From: an uncultured Bacteroidales bacterium | GTDB lineage: Bacteria > Bacteroidota > Bacteroidia > Bacteroidales > Bacteroidaceae | Direction: 5' to 3' | NCBI GenBank assembly: GCA_902775375.1 | Contig: CACYLU010000005.1 | Span: forward strand, 79,324-143,323 | DNA: 64,000 bases | Shown here: in pieces, positions 36,131 through 43,550 of the stretch | Layout of the letters: every line of letters begins with the position of its first letter | How positions within the stretch are numbered: the first letter of the stretch is position 1 | Program-made: the position numbers and the translations under genes | Notes under the pieces: generated by a model | The model's database searches: none | Seen by the model: the letters and a program-made list of their open reading frames with translations, nothing else | What the model was told of the DNA's origin: nothing

Positions 36131-36132
36131 TC

Positions 36133-37314
36133 CTATATAGCCAATCTAATAGAATGCTCCAAATCAAGAGTCTCGTTTCTCCTTGCCAAATAACCTCTAA
36201 ATTCATCACTTAAGAAACGTGCATCAAGAGAAGTTCTAAACGTTGTACTTCTGATGAATGCAACATTGTCTGTTACCAAGTCGTCTTTTATCCTTACATG
36301 ACCATCGTTGTCGAATAAGATTATGTTGGAATCGAATAATTTGTGATGATTTGAGCATAGCCATAGACCATTATGCCCACTTACAGCATGGCCAAATTTT
36401 GTATCATCATCGAATTCTGACGATCTAGCTATCTGAGACACTCCCCAAATATGTGCACCTTGGATAATTTCCTGTATTTCACAACCACACAGGGCACATC
36501 TTTTAGTACCAAGTCTGCTAAATAGGTTATAAAGATATGATGCAGAGCGTAATACAGTTCTGTCTGACTGCTCTAAATACTCACGCCTATCCAGATAGAG
36601 TGAAGTATAGTGCATCGAAATATTACCTAATGCCTCTATTGTGTTTAAAGATGCCTGTGGTAATCTCGTTAAATCTTGCTCACAAATATTGAATAGGTCA
36701 ATGGGCCTGTCAGCTATATGCGATATGGCGACAGCAAGAAGTGTCGATTCGTATTTGCTGGCTCCAAATGTCTTGGCATAAATCTGAATCTTCTCACTGC
36801 TCTTCGATACGTATGATGAATTATTGGAAGAATTAGAGGTCTGATTATCCCTTCTGTCAATAATCAAATCATCGACGTTTCTGTATGGCAAGACTTCCCC
36901 ATGATAATATTGACCAATATTTAGGAAATCAACACCAGCAGTCATTAGCAAGCGATATACGAATAGATGATAATCAGTAAAAGCGTTGCCAATATGGGGG
37001 ATAAAATAGTAGCACAGTCGTTTGTTAAGACGCTGGTCTGCATAGAACAAATTGATAGCAGTAGGAACGCTTTGTAAGCTTGAATTGCGTCCTTCAATAC
37101 TTGCTTCTGATAAAGAAACATAGTTTACGATGCCGTCATACTCAACAAACAATAGCCTTCCCCTATTATATGTTGAGCGGTCTTTGACGACACGATACAG
37201 GTTTTGGCCTGTAACCAGCAGGCAAATATCGGTCAATACTTCTCTTGTCAGTATTCTGTCGAACAAACCAGGCGTTTTCTGAGCATCTGGCCTATATGTT
37301 ATTGTTGCTACCAT
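36133..37314 (-). CDS. HNH restriction-type endonuclease
   Basis: A 393-residue protein. The HNH nuclease module lies at about 275-335: CALCGCEIQEIIQGAHIWG, then GHNGLWLCSNHHKLFDSN. It has Cys-x2-Cys zinc ligands and the His-Asn-His core. The first ~270 residues have no recognised domain and may recognise DNA. Its position, 1 bp after a two-domain methyltransferase and 2 bp before a second methyltransferase, makes it the probable restriction enzyme of a type II (likely IIS) system. Recognition site unknown. Confidence 0.85.
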   Translation of the reverse strand: MVATITYRPDAQKTPGLFDRILTREVLTDICLLVTGQNLYRVVKDRSTYNRGRLLFVEYDGIVNYVSLSEASIEGRNSSLQSVPTAINLFYADQRLNKRLCYYFIPHIGNAFTDYHLFVYRLLMTAGVDFLNIGQYYHGEVLPYRNVDDLIIDRRDNQTSNSSNNSSYVSKSSEKIQIYAKTFGASKYESTLLAVAISHIADRPIDLFNICEQDLTRLPQASLNTIEALGNISMHYTSLYLDRREYLEQSDRTVLRSASYLYNLFSRLGTKRCALCGCEIQEIIQGAHIWGVSQIARSSEFDDDTKFGHAVSGHNGLWLCSNHHKLFDSNIILFDNDGHVRIKDDLVTDNVAFIRSTTFRTSLDARFLSDEFRGYLARRNETLDLEHSIRLAI

Positions 37315-37315
37315 A

Positions 37316-39169
37316 TCAATAATTTATAATTAGGACTTCACGACGATTATTATATCTTCCTTGAGGGACCTTGATGTCTATAACGTGATAACCGTTTCTT
37401 TCGGCCCAATTTGCGACATCTGCATTGTAAAAGTCCTCAACCTGTATAACGTATGACAACATGAATTTGGCTTCACGTTGATGAATCTGGTCCAAGAACA
37501 AGCATAGACGCTGCTCATGTTCTATCGTCCAACCTTCAAAACCTCGTTTCCCATCATTGTAAACTCCCAAAGTTGAGCGATAAGGAGGGTCGGCATATAC
37601 GAATGTGTCTGGAGTAATCTGGTCAATCAATCTTTCAAAAGACACATTTAAGTATTCAACATTCTTTGATTTGGAACACCTTGCAAAGGTAATGAACTTT
37701 GAAAGCAAACATTCGTTGAACCAACGAGAACCTATGGGGTTATTGAAACCATGATTAGTATTGAAGCGTATTTGCTGTTGGAACCCATATAATATAAGAG
37801 TATACAGCATACGTGGATCTCTCTTTGATATCGGCGTACTATTATATTTATTCCTTAACGCCACATAACCTTCTGTGCTGTTTGGAGCTAATCTATATTT
37901 TTGAATTAACTTAGAGACATAAGTCAAATACCCATACGTATCTAAACGGAATGATTGTATAAGTCCCTCAACAAACGGATTGATGTCGTTGTAGACAATA
38001 CGTTCAGCTGAAATATTGATACCAACATTGAATCCGCCTCCAAATGCATCGATAAATGTGTGTAACACCTCCTGTGGCAAATATTCCTTGATGATAGGAA
38101 CCATCTTTGTCTTACTGCCTGTATAGTTAAGGGGAGATTGAACAATCACCTCATTAACAGGTTTCTTCTGTATGTAGAATAAATATTCCTGATGGCCTTC
38201 AGCTCCCTGACATTTCGTATTGTTATATTTCTTGTAGTCGATGGTAACACAATCATACGTTTCTTCAATACCTAAACGTTTAAGGGTCTTCTCAATGTAA
38301 TCCTTTGACATAAAGCCGTCGTTGTTATAACTAAGGACAATATGTGATGCTCTTGTTTCTGCCACAACCTTTTCGAAAAGGATGTGGGCATGATACATCT
38401 TCGACCAATTTGATCGCATCGGTGTTGTTGGACGAGATCCCGTTACTCTACTAATTGGAGGGTTGTCATTTAGTATCAACGTTTCCAAAAGATGATACTG
38501 AGTCCCATATTGATTTTGAGTATATGGAGGGTCAAGATACAAAATATCACATTCTATATCTGAAATTATATTCTCAATTTTGTCATTCTGGCTCTCAACA
38601 ATATCACATTGTCCTTCATTGGAATCAATCTTACTGAAAACAATAGGCTTTAAAGCACGTTTATCCCAATGCTTAAGAAATGCGCCATAAACTCCAGCCG
38701 TATTAGAAACATCAGATACCGATTCTAACAAACAAGCCAGGAGATATACGTATTCTTCCTCTGTAATTTGATCTTGCTCTTTCCATTCTTCAATTTGCAT
38801 CCTGAAATAGTCAATACGAGCGGCATTTTCTTCTGAAAAGTACATACGCTCAGAACCTCCTAAAGAATAGTTCTGGTATATGAATCCATGGAACATATTG
38901 TTATTCTCATTGAAGAAAGTAAAAGGATCAAATCCCAGTCTTTCAAACGTGCAACTATTCGCAAATAATCTTCCTTTTGTGAAAATCGTTGAGCATTTCA
39001 ATGAGTCATTAATTATAATATGGCTATATATCGACTTCATGCTATCCGCCACAGACCCCATACCACAAAAGGCATCAAAGAAAACCAGATTTCCTTGAAG
39101 CAGATTGTGATTCTGAAGGAGAGTCCTAATAGAATCTGTCAATGTTTCTTTACTTCCTAAATATCTCAT
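37316..39169 (-). CDS. Two-domain D12-class adenine methyltransferase fusion (M.FokI-like)
   Basis: A 617-residue protein made of two complete Dam-like (MethyltransfD12, alpha-class) N6-adenine methyltransferase domains. Domain 1 (~1-335) has MRYLGSKETL, FFDAFCGMGSVAD and LYLDPPYTQNQYG. Domain 2 (~345-617) has LNYTGSKTKM, FIDAFGGGFNVGIN and VYADPPYRST. M.FokI is built the same way and modifies the two strands of an asymmetric site with separate domains, so this enzyme probably serves an asymmetric recognition sequence. Both domains keep their catalytic DPPY. It precedes the HNH gene by 1 bp. Confidence 0.92.
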   Translation of the reverse strand: MRYLGSKETLTDSIRTLLQNHNLLQGNLVFFDAFCGMGSVADSMKSIYSHIIINDSLKCSTIFTKGRLFANSCTFERLGFDPFTFFNENNNMFHGFIYQNYSLGGSERMYFSEENAARIDYFRMQIEEWKEQDQITEEEYVYLLACLLESVSDVSNTAGVYGAFLKHWDKRALKPIVFSKIDSNEGQCDIVESQNDKIENIISDIECDILYLDPPYTQNQYGTQYHLLETLILNDNPPISRVTGSRPTTPMRSNWSKMYHAHILFEKVVAETRASHIVLSYNNDGFMSKDYIEKTLKRLGIEETYDCVTIDYKKYNNTKCQGAEGHQEYLFYIQKKPVNEVIVQSPLNYTGSKTKMVPIIKEYLPQEVLHTFIDAFGGGFNVGINISAERIVYNDINPFVEGLIQSFRLDTYGYLTYVSKLIQKYRLAPNSTEGYVALRNKYNSTPISKRDPRMLYTLILYGFQQQIRFNTNHGFNNPIGSRWFNECLLSKFITFARCSKSKNVEYLNVSFERLIDQITPDTFVYADPPYRSTLGVYNDGKRGFEGWTIEHEQRLCLFLDQIHQREAKFMLSYVIQVEDFYNADVANWAERNGYHVIDIKVPQGRYNNRREVLIINY

Positions 39170-39187
39170 AAATATAATTATTCCTTT

Positions 39188-39868
39188 TTATTCTCTAACC
39201 AAGAAATCTATAGCCAAATTTACCATTAAAGCAGAAGCTGCAACGCTTCGTTTCGCATTTATATCAGTAAAAGAATCCTTCACGTTTGATACCAGAAAAT
39301 CTGTGGCAACATGAAGTGTATGATTTGTTAATTCCATTTTTGAACTATTGCTAAACAGGTGGTATAACGATTGTAATGCTAATATGGATGCACTAGCATT
39401 AGAAAACTTTTTGTCCTCAGGTTTAATAATCTCTGCAATAGAAATCGCATATTTAAGTACCTTTAGGAAATTACCAACAGTTAATTGGCTATTGTTCTGG
39501 GAATACAAGACATCACAATCTTTATACTGCTTGGGTTGTGCAAGTGTATGATAGGCATATTGGCAATTATACATGATATTATGTAACTGTTCGTTAAAAA
39601 GAACATTCATGCATGCCTGAGCATAAACCATTAAAACATTATCTGGCATTACTTCTAAAGAGCATAGCACAGGAATAGTCCTAACCCCTATAGATGAGTA
39701 CATGCGCTCTGCCTCCTTGTTAGCTTTTTCATGAAATTGATCGATTCCAAGTTTCTCGCAATTGTAGCAATAATACTCAATGGCTTTTCGATCGTGTCTC
39801 ATAAAGGCAAAATACAGATTGTCGTATGCTGCTTTTATAATATCAGTATTATGATTATCTTGTATCAT
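39188..39868 (-). CDS. Unknown protein in the restriction operon
   Basis: A 226-residue protein, mostly helical, with no recognised domain, signal peptide or membrane segment. It has a cluster of Cys and Tyr residues near the N-terminus (EYYCYNCEKLG). It lies 18 bp upstream of the two-domain methyltransferase and 7 bp downstream of a leftover XRE C-terminus, so it belongs to the restriction transcript. A regulatory or accessory specificity role is possible but nothing in the sequence proves it. Confidence 0.7.
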   Translation of the reverse strand: MIQDNHNTDIIKAAYDNLYFAFMRHDRKAIEYYCYNCEKLGIDQFHEKANKEAERMYSSIGVRTIPVLCSLEVMPDNVLMVYAQACMNVLFNEQLHNIMYNCQYAYHTLAQPKQYKDCDVLYSQNNSQLTVGNFLKVLKYAISIAEIIKPEDKKFSNASASILALQSLYHLFSNSSKMELTNHTLHVATDFLVSNVKDSFTDINAKRSVAASALMVNLAIDFLVRE

Positions 39869-39875
39869 CTTATAT

Positions 39876-39974
39876 CTACTTTGTAGGTGTTATCAAAGTT
39901 CTTACATCCACATCTAGAATGGTTGCAATCTCATTCAGTTGTATGATGGATGGTTGCACCCTGATTACTCTTAT
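39876..39974 (-). pseudogene. C-terminal remnant of an XRE regulator
   Basis: On the minus strand this stretch reads VQPSIIQLNEIATILDVDVR then TLITPTK and a stop. The intact XRE gene at 40808 ends VQPSIQQLNDIACILDVDVR then SLITSTKE. No helix-turn-helix N-terminus is present; the frame runs back into the end of dinD. It is a decayed or partial copy. Confidence 0.8.
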
Positions 39975-40801
39975 TTCTTTTTCTTTCCCAGCATCTTCTT
40001 CTCTTCGCTTACCAAACGTCGTTCTACCTTCTTTACATCTTCTGCAGGTGGAAGGTTTTCAGGAACGATGCCTCGTTCAGTTAACATCTTGCGAACAGCA
40101 GCGTTGTTATCAACATGCTCCTTGGTAATAGCGGACTCGCCTTGAAGATCTTTTGTCTGTACATTTACGCTGGTCATCTCTGCGGCAAAATCTTTGGCCT
40201 TAATGCTGATTGTAGGCAGAAAATCCGCTAGTGGACGATTTTGAGGCATTCCCATTTTACGTTTCATCATATTGGTGCTTAAACGGAAGAGAGCTTGGTC
40301 TCCCTTGGAACGGATAACAGCGAAAGTCTGGTCGTTCACGCCACGCTCATAAAGGATGCCAGATAGTTTCTTCTCTGTCTCCTGCAACTTGGCACGTGCC
40401 TTCACACGCTCCACTTCTAACAGACGTTGTTCTATTAACTCTGCACGACGGGTTTGTACAGCAAAGTAGGTCTGGGCAAAGGCTATCTGAGGCTTGCGAG
40501 GGTCGCCATTTTGAGCCACAAGATAGCAGGCGTAACGAGTAAGCAGGATGTCGTCCACATTTCGAAGTGCACCACTTCCCAACTCTACCATTTTATTGAC
40601 GTCAATAAAATGGTCTGGCAGGGATTGTCCCACGTTCATGCAGGACTCTTTGGCTTTATTAATGACGTTAGTAAAATTTTGCCACAGGCTATAACCCAGC
40701 AGTTTCTGGAGTTCGCGTGCACTCCAGCATTCTACATTGTTTATATAGCATGCTGCTCGTTCGAATTGCTCAAACAGTTCCAATATATCTTCTTTCTTCA
40801 T
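39971..40801 (-). CDS. dinD: DNA damage-inducible protein D (DinD-like)
   Basis: A 276-residue protein, the length of E. coli DinD. The N-terminus [20 protein letters not shown] resembles the Bro-N/KilA-like DNA-binding segment of Din[40 protein letters not shown] and [16 protein letters not shown] are family signatures. E. coli DinD inhibits RecA activity late in repair. In Bacteroidetes it is often found inside restriction-modification clusters next to an XRE gene, as here (6 bp after it). A 28-bp perfect palindrome lies within its coding sequence (40587-40614). Confidence 0.88.
   Translation of the reverse strand: MKKEDILELFEQFERAACYINNVECWSARELQKLLGYSLWQNFTNVINKAKESCMNVGQSLPDHFIDVNKMVELGSGALRNVDDILLTRYACYLVAQNGDPRKPQIAFAQTYFAVQTRRAELIEQRLLEVERVKARAKLQETEKKLSGILYERGVNDQTFAVIRSKGDQALFRLSTNMMKRKMGMPQNRPLADFLPTISIKAKDFAAEMTSVNVQTKDLQGESAITKEHVDNNAAVRKMLTERGIVPENLPPAEDVKKVERRLVSEEKKMLGKKKK
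40587..40614. repeat. 28-bp perfect palindrome inside dinD
   Basis: ACCATTTTATTGAC (40587-40600) is directly followed by its exact reverse complement (40601-40614). It codes for the conserved HFIDVNKMV segment on the minus strand, and the + strand frame reads the same HFIDVNKMV. Confidence 0.95.
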
Positions 40802-40807
40802 GACTGT

Positions 40808-41029
40808 TTATTCTTTTGTTGAAGTGATTAAACTGCGTACATCTACATCTAAAATGCAGGCAATATCATTTAACTGCTGTATGGATGGCTGCACCTTGTT
40901 AGCGCACCATCTGGAAACGGTGTTTTCTGACTTGCCAAGTTGTTCTGACAACCAGCGATTGGTTTTCCCTTGTTCTGCCAAAGCGGCTTTTAGCCTATTG
41001 AGCATCATTGATTGTTGATTGTTCGACAT
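40808..41029 (-). CDS. XRE-family helix-turn-helix regulator
   Basis: A 73-residue single-domain regulator. The helix-turn-helix is KTNRWLSEQLGKSENTVSRW (turn at GKS), followed by QPSIQQLNDIACILDVDVR. Length and position at the head of the restriction operon fit a controller (C) protein. It could repress or activate its own operon. A possible -7 element lies at 41081-41088 (TATTTTTG on the minus strand). A partial copy of its 3' end lies downstream of dinD. Confidence 0.88.
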   Translation of the reverse strand: MSNNQQSMMLNRLKAALAEQGKTNRWLSEQLGKSENTVSRWCANKVQPSIQQLNDIACILDVDVRSLITSTKE

Positions 41030-41160
41030 AATTCGATGAGTTTATTGCTGTAAATATACAAAGAAGAATTGGAACAGATGCAAAAATAACAATCTTTTTT
41101 CCATTTATACAATCAAAAAACATATGGGACGGACTTATGATTATCTTTTACAGATATATT

Positions 41161-41200
41161 AGTTACCCACTTTCCCACTTACCCACTTTGGACATTTAAG
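41161..41200 (+). repeat. TTACCCACTT-type repeat, copy C
   Basis: Contains AGTTACCCACTTTCCCACTT, then ACCCACTTTGGACATTTA. It is nearly identical to copy B, 8.5 kb away on the other side of the restriction island. Confidence 0.75.
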
Positions 41201-41229
41201 TATTGAGGGGTGAATACAACTTTATGTAA

Positions 41230-41370
41230 TCAGTGTTGAATGAATCCTATGGGCTTTCGTTCCTTCTTTACTGTTTCTTTAGATTGCAGTTCGGCCAACG
41301 CCATACTGATGGCATCGAGCTGGCCACGAATCTCATAAATCTTTTCTTGGATTATTTTCAAGTCGTTCAT
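41230..41370 (-). CDS. Small helical protein (46 residues)
   Basis: Starts MNDLKIIQEKIYEIRGQLDA and ends KPIGFIQH. It has a short coiled-coil pattern (ISMALAELQSKET) and a basic tail. The start is set by a well-formed promoter at 41404-41434, which argues that it is expressed. Function unknown; it lies at the edge of the restriction island. Confidence 0.55.
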   Translation of the reverse strand: MNDLKIIQEKIYEIRGQLDAISMALAELQSKETVKKERKPIGFIQH

Positions 41371-41403
41371 CGCTATAATGAATTTAATTGTTAGTTCTGG
41401 CCG

Positions 41404-41434
41404 CAAAGATACTATTAAATCCACTACTACCAAA
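41404..41434 (-). promoter_or_regulatory. Promoter of the 46-residue ORF
   Basis: On the minus strand, TTTG (41431-41434) and TATCTTTG (41404-41411) are 19 nt apart, 33 bp upstream of the ATG. Confidence 0.65.
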
Positions 41435-41611
41435 CATTAGCTTGTATTTTTGTGTTGCATGGGGGTATGGATAGGGATTGTCTGTTTATATACTCTATCG
41501 CCATCTATGTAGTCCGACAAACGACCTGTAATCATAGATGCGACTGTTGTGAACCAGCCACTAATTTGCAAAATATGCACAAGAATAACGAGAAACATCG
41601 GGAAAAATGGC

Positions 41612-41619
41612 TAAATTTG
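41612..41619 (+). promoter_or_regulatory. -7 element upstream of the DUF3810 gene
   Basis: TAAATTTG, 22 bp before the ATG at 41642. It is consistent with a short leader. Confidence 0.4.
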
Positions 41620-41641
41620 TGGTCAGATTTCGTGAGTACCT

Positions 41642-42685
41642 ATGGGAAAGAACAGGTTGAAGGATAAGCATACGAACATCAGGCGACGGCTATTGGCCGT
41701 AGTGCTGGTGGTCACCATTGCCATGATGGTGATACCTGGTGGCAATGCGTTCTATGCAAATAGCATATATCCTGTCATTGGTTCGCTGTTGGCTAATGCT
41801 TCTTCCTGGATTCCTTTCGCTATAGGCGACGCTTTTATAATCATCAGTATCTTGTGGTTGATTGGCTACCCTATCTACGCACTGGTTCATCCTAAGAGGA
41901 AATTCCTAAAAGCATGCGGCAACGTGTTGGAATACTTGCTGTGGCTACTGGTATGGTTCTACTGGGCATGGGGACTGAACTATGGGCAACCTAACTACTA
42001 TGAACGGACGAACACCAAGCCTGTAGCCATCGACCAACAGGCATTCAGCAGGTTTGCACACCGCTATGTGGAGGCACTGAACAGCAACTATACGGTGGTG
42101 GAAACGAAGGATGAGGAGAAGGTAAAGGAGAACGTGATGTCGGCATATAAGCTGCAAGGACTGAATCGCATACGGGTGGTGAATCCTCAAGTGAAGACAA
42201 TGCTTTATACACCTGTGGCATCGATGGTGGGTGTAACGGGCAGCATGGCGCCTTTCTTCTGCGAGTTTACGATAAACGGTGATTTGCTGGCGCATGATTA
42301 TGCAGCTTCTTATGCTCATGAATATGCGCACTTGCAAGGCATCACTTCGGAGGGCGAGGCCAACTTCTATGCCTACCTTGCCACCACGCAATCGATGGAC
42401 AAGGGCATACGCTTCAGTGGCTACTACTCGATTCTTGGGCATGTGTTCAACAACGCTAAGGTGTTGATGAACTCAGACGACTATTTTGCATTATACGAGA
42501 GTCTGCGCCCTGAGATAAAGGAGATGATTGAAAGCGACCGTGCCTACTGGCAGGAGCGATATAGTGACCTGATTGGGGAGGTGCAGGAGTATCTGTATAA
42601 CCTCTATTTGAAATACCACAGAATACCTGAGGGGATCAAGAACTACTCGGAGGTGATTGGACTGATTATGGCAACAGAAAAATGA
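41642..42685 (+). CDS. DUF3810 membrane protein, putative zinc metalloprotease
   Basis: A 347-residue protein. Three hydrophobic segments in the first ~105 residues (LLAVVLVVTIAMMVIPG, AIGDAFIIISILWLIGYPIY, LLWLLVWFYWAWGL) are followed by a DUF3810 domain. A zincin motif HEYAH is seen in SYAHEYAHLQGITSEGEANF, with a downstream Glu (GEANF) in the expected gluzincin place. This suggests a membrane-bound metallopeptidase facing the periplasm or cytosol. Its substrate is unknown. Its stop overlaps the mazG start by 4 bp. Confidence 0.85.
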   Translation: MGKNRLKDKHTNIRRRLLAVVLVVTIAMMVIPGGNAFYANSIYPVIGSLLANASSWIPFAIGDAFIIISILWLIGYPIYALVHPKRKFLKACGNVLEYLLWLLVWFYWAWGLNYGQPNYYERTNTKPVAIDQQAFSRFAHRYVEALNSNYTVVETKDEEKVKENVMSAYKLQGLNRIRVVNPQVKTMLYTPVASMVGVTGSMAPFFCEFTINGDLLAHDYAASYAHEYAHLQGITSEGEANFYAYLATTQSMDKGIRFSGYYSILGHVFNNAKVLMNSDDYFALYESLRPEIKEMIESDRAYWQERYSDLIGEVQEYLYNLYLKYHRIPEGIKNYSEVIGLIMATEK

Positions 42686-43476
42686 ATATTATGCATACGA
42701 AAGAAGAGAAAATGGAAGCCTTCGGGCGACTGCTCGACATCATTGACGAGCTGAGGGAGAAATGTCCGTGGGACAGGAAGCAGACAAACGAAAGCCTGCG
42801 TCCTAATACAATAGAAGAGACGTACGAGCTATGTGACGCTTTGATGAAGAACGACAACCAGGAAATATGCAAGGAGCTGGGTGACGTGCTGATGCATGTA
42901 TGCTTCTATGCCAAGTTTGGTGACGAGAAGGGCGAATTTGACATCAAGGACGTGTGCGACCGACTGTGCGACAAGCTGATATATCGTCATCCGCATATCT
43001 ATGGCGATGCGGTGGCAGAAAATGTAGGTCAGGTGTTGCAGAACTGGGAACAACTGAAGATAAAGGAGAAAGGGGGCAACAAGACAGTACTGAGCGGTGT
43101 GCCCAACTCACTACCTACCCTTATCAAAGCTTATCGCATACAGGACAAGGCACGCAACGTGGGATTCGACTGGGAAGATGCCTCTGGGGCTTGGCAGAAA
43201 GTGAAAGAGGAGATTTCGGAATTTGAGGAAGCCGTGGGCCAGTTGAGCAAGGAGGATGCCGAGGTAGAGTTTGGCGACGTGATGTTCAGTCTGATCAATG
43301 CGGCTCGACTGATGCACATCAACCCTGACAACGCGTTGGAGCATACTAACCAGAAGTTTATCCGTCGCTTCAACTACGTGGAAGAACATAGCATCAAGCA
43401 GGGACGCAACCTTAAGGATATGACCTTGGAGGAGATGGATGCCTTGTGGGAAGAGGCAAAGAAAAAAGATATTTGA
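42682..43476 (+). CDS. mazG: MazG nucleoside triphosphate pyrophosphohydrolase
   Basis: A 264-residue tandem MazG protein that converts NTPs to NMPs and pyrophosphate, as house-cleaning. The first MazG domain has CPWDRKQTNESLRPNTIEE and EELGDVL-type metal ligands (ICKELGDVLMHVCFYAK). The second has EEISEFEEAVGQ and VEFGDVMFSLINAARL. The E-x2-E and E-x2-D Mg ligands are present. It is coupled to the DUF3810 gene by a 4-bp overlap. Two other ATGs in the first 11 codons could also be used. Confidence 0.95.
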   Translation: MNIMHTKEEKMEAFGRLLDIIDELREKCPWDRKQTNESLRPNTIEETYELCDALMKNDNQEICKELGDVLMHVCFYAKFGDEKGEFDIKDVCDRLCDKLIYRHPHIYGDAVAENVGQVLQNWEQLKIKEKGGNKTVLSGVPNSLPTLIKAYRIQDKARNVGFDWEDASGAWQKVKEEISEFEEAVGQLSKEDAEVEFGDVMFSLINAARLMHINPDNALEHTNQKFIRRFNYVEEHSIKQGRNLKDMTLEEMDALWEEAKKKDI

Positions 43477-43518
43477 ACTTCTTTTGCCATTTTTCATTGT
43501 AGATTGAGGGGAAATGAG

Positions 43519-43526
43519 TAATTTTG
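43519..43526 (+). promoter_or_regulatory. -7 element for the SulP gene
   Basis: TAATTTTG followed by C, 24 bp upstream of the chosen ATG at 43551. It excludes the longer ORF start that overlaps it. Confidence 0.55.
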
Positions 43527-43550
43527 CACCCTCAAATTTTATACAACTAT

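Noticed and set aside
36133-37314. FokI-type cleavage domain expected beside an M.FokI-like enzyme
   Set aside because: The neighbouring protein has a clear HNH module and no PD-(D/E)xK FokI-like segment that I can see.
41499-41542. 10-bp bulged hairpin upstream of the DUF3810 gene
   Set aside because: The loop is 23 bases and there is no T-tract or known motif; too weak to call a terminator or RNA element.
41452-41667. Plus-strand ORF of 71 codons before the DUF3810 gene
   Set aside because: No recognisable protein pattern; its end overlaps the start of a real gene in another frame, and it is Cys/His rich in a random way.
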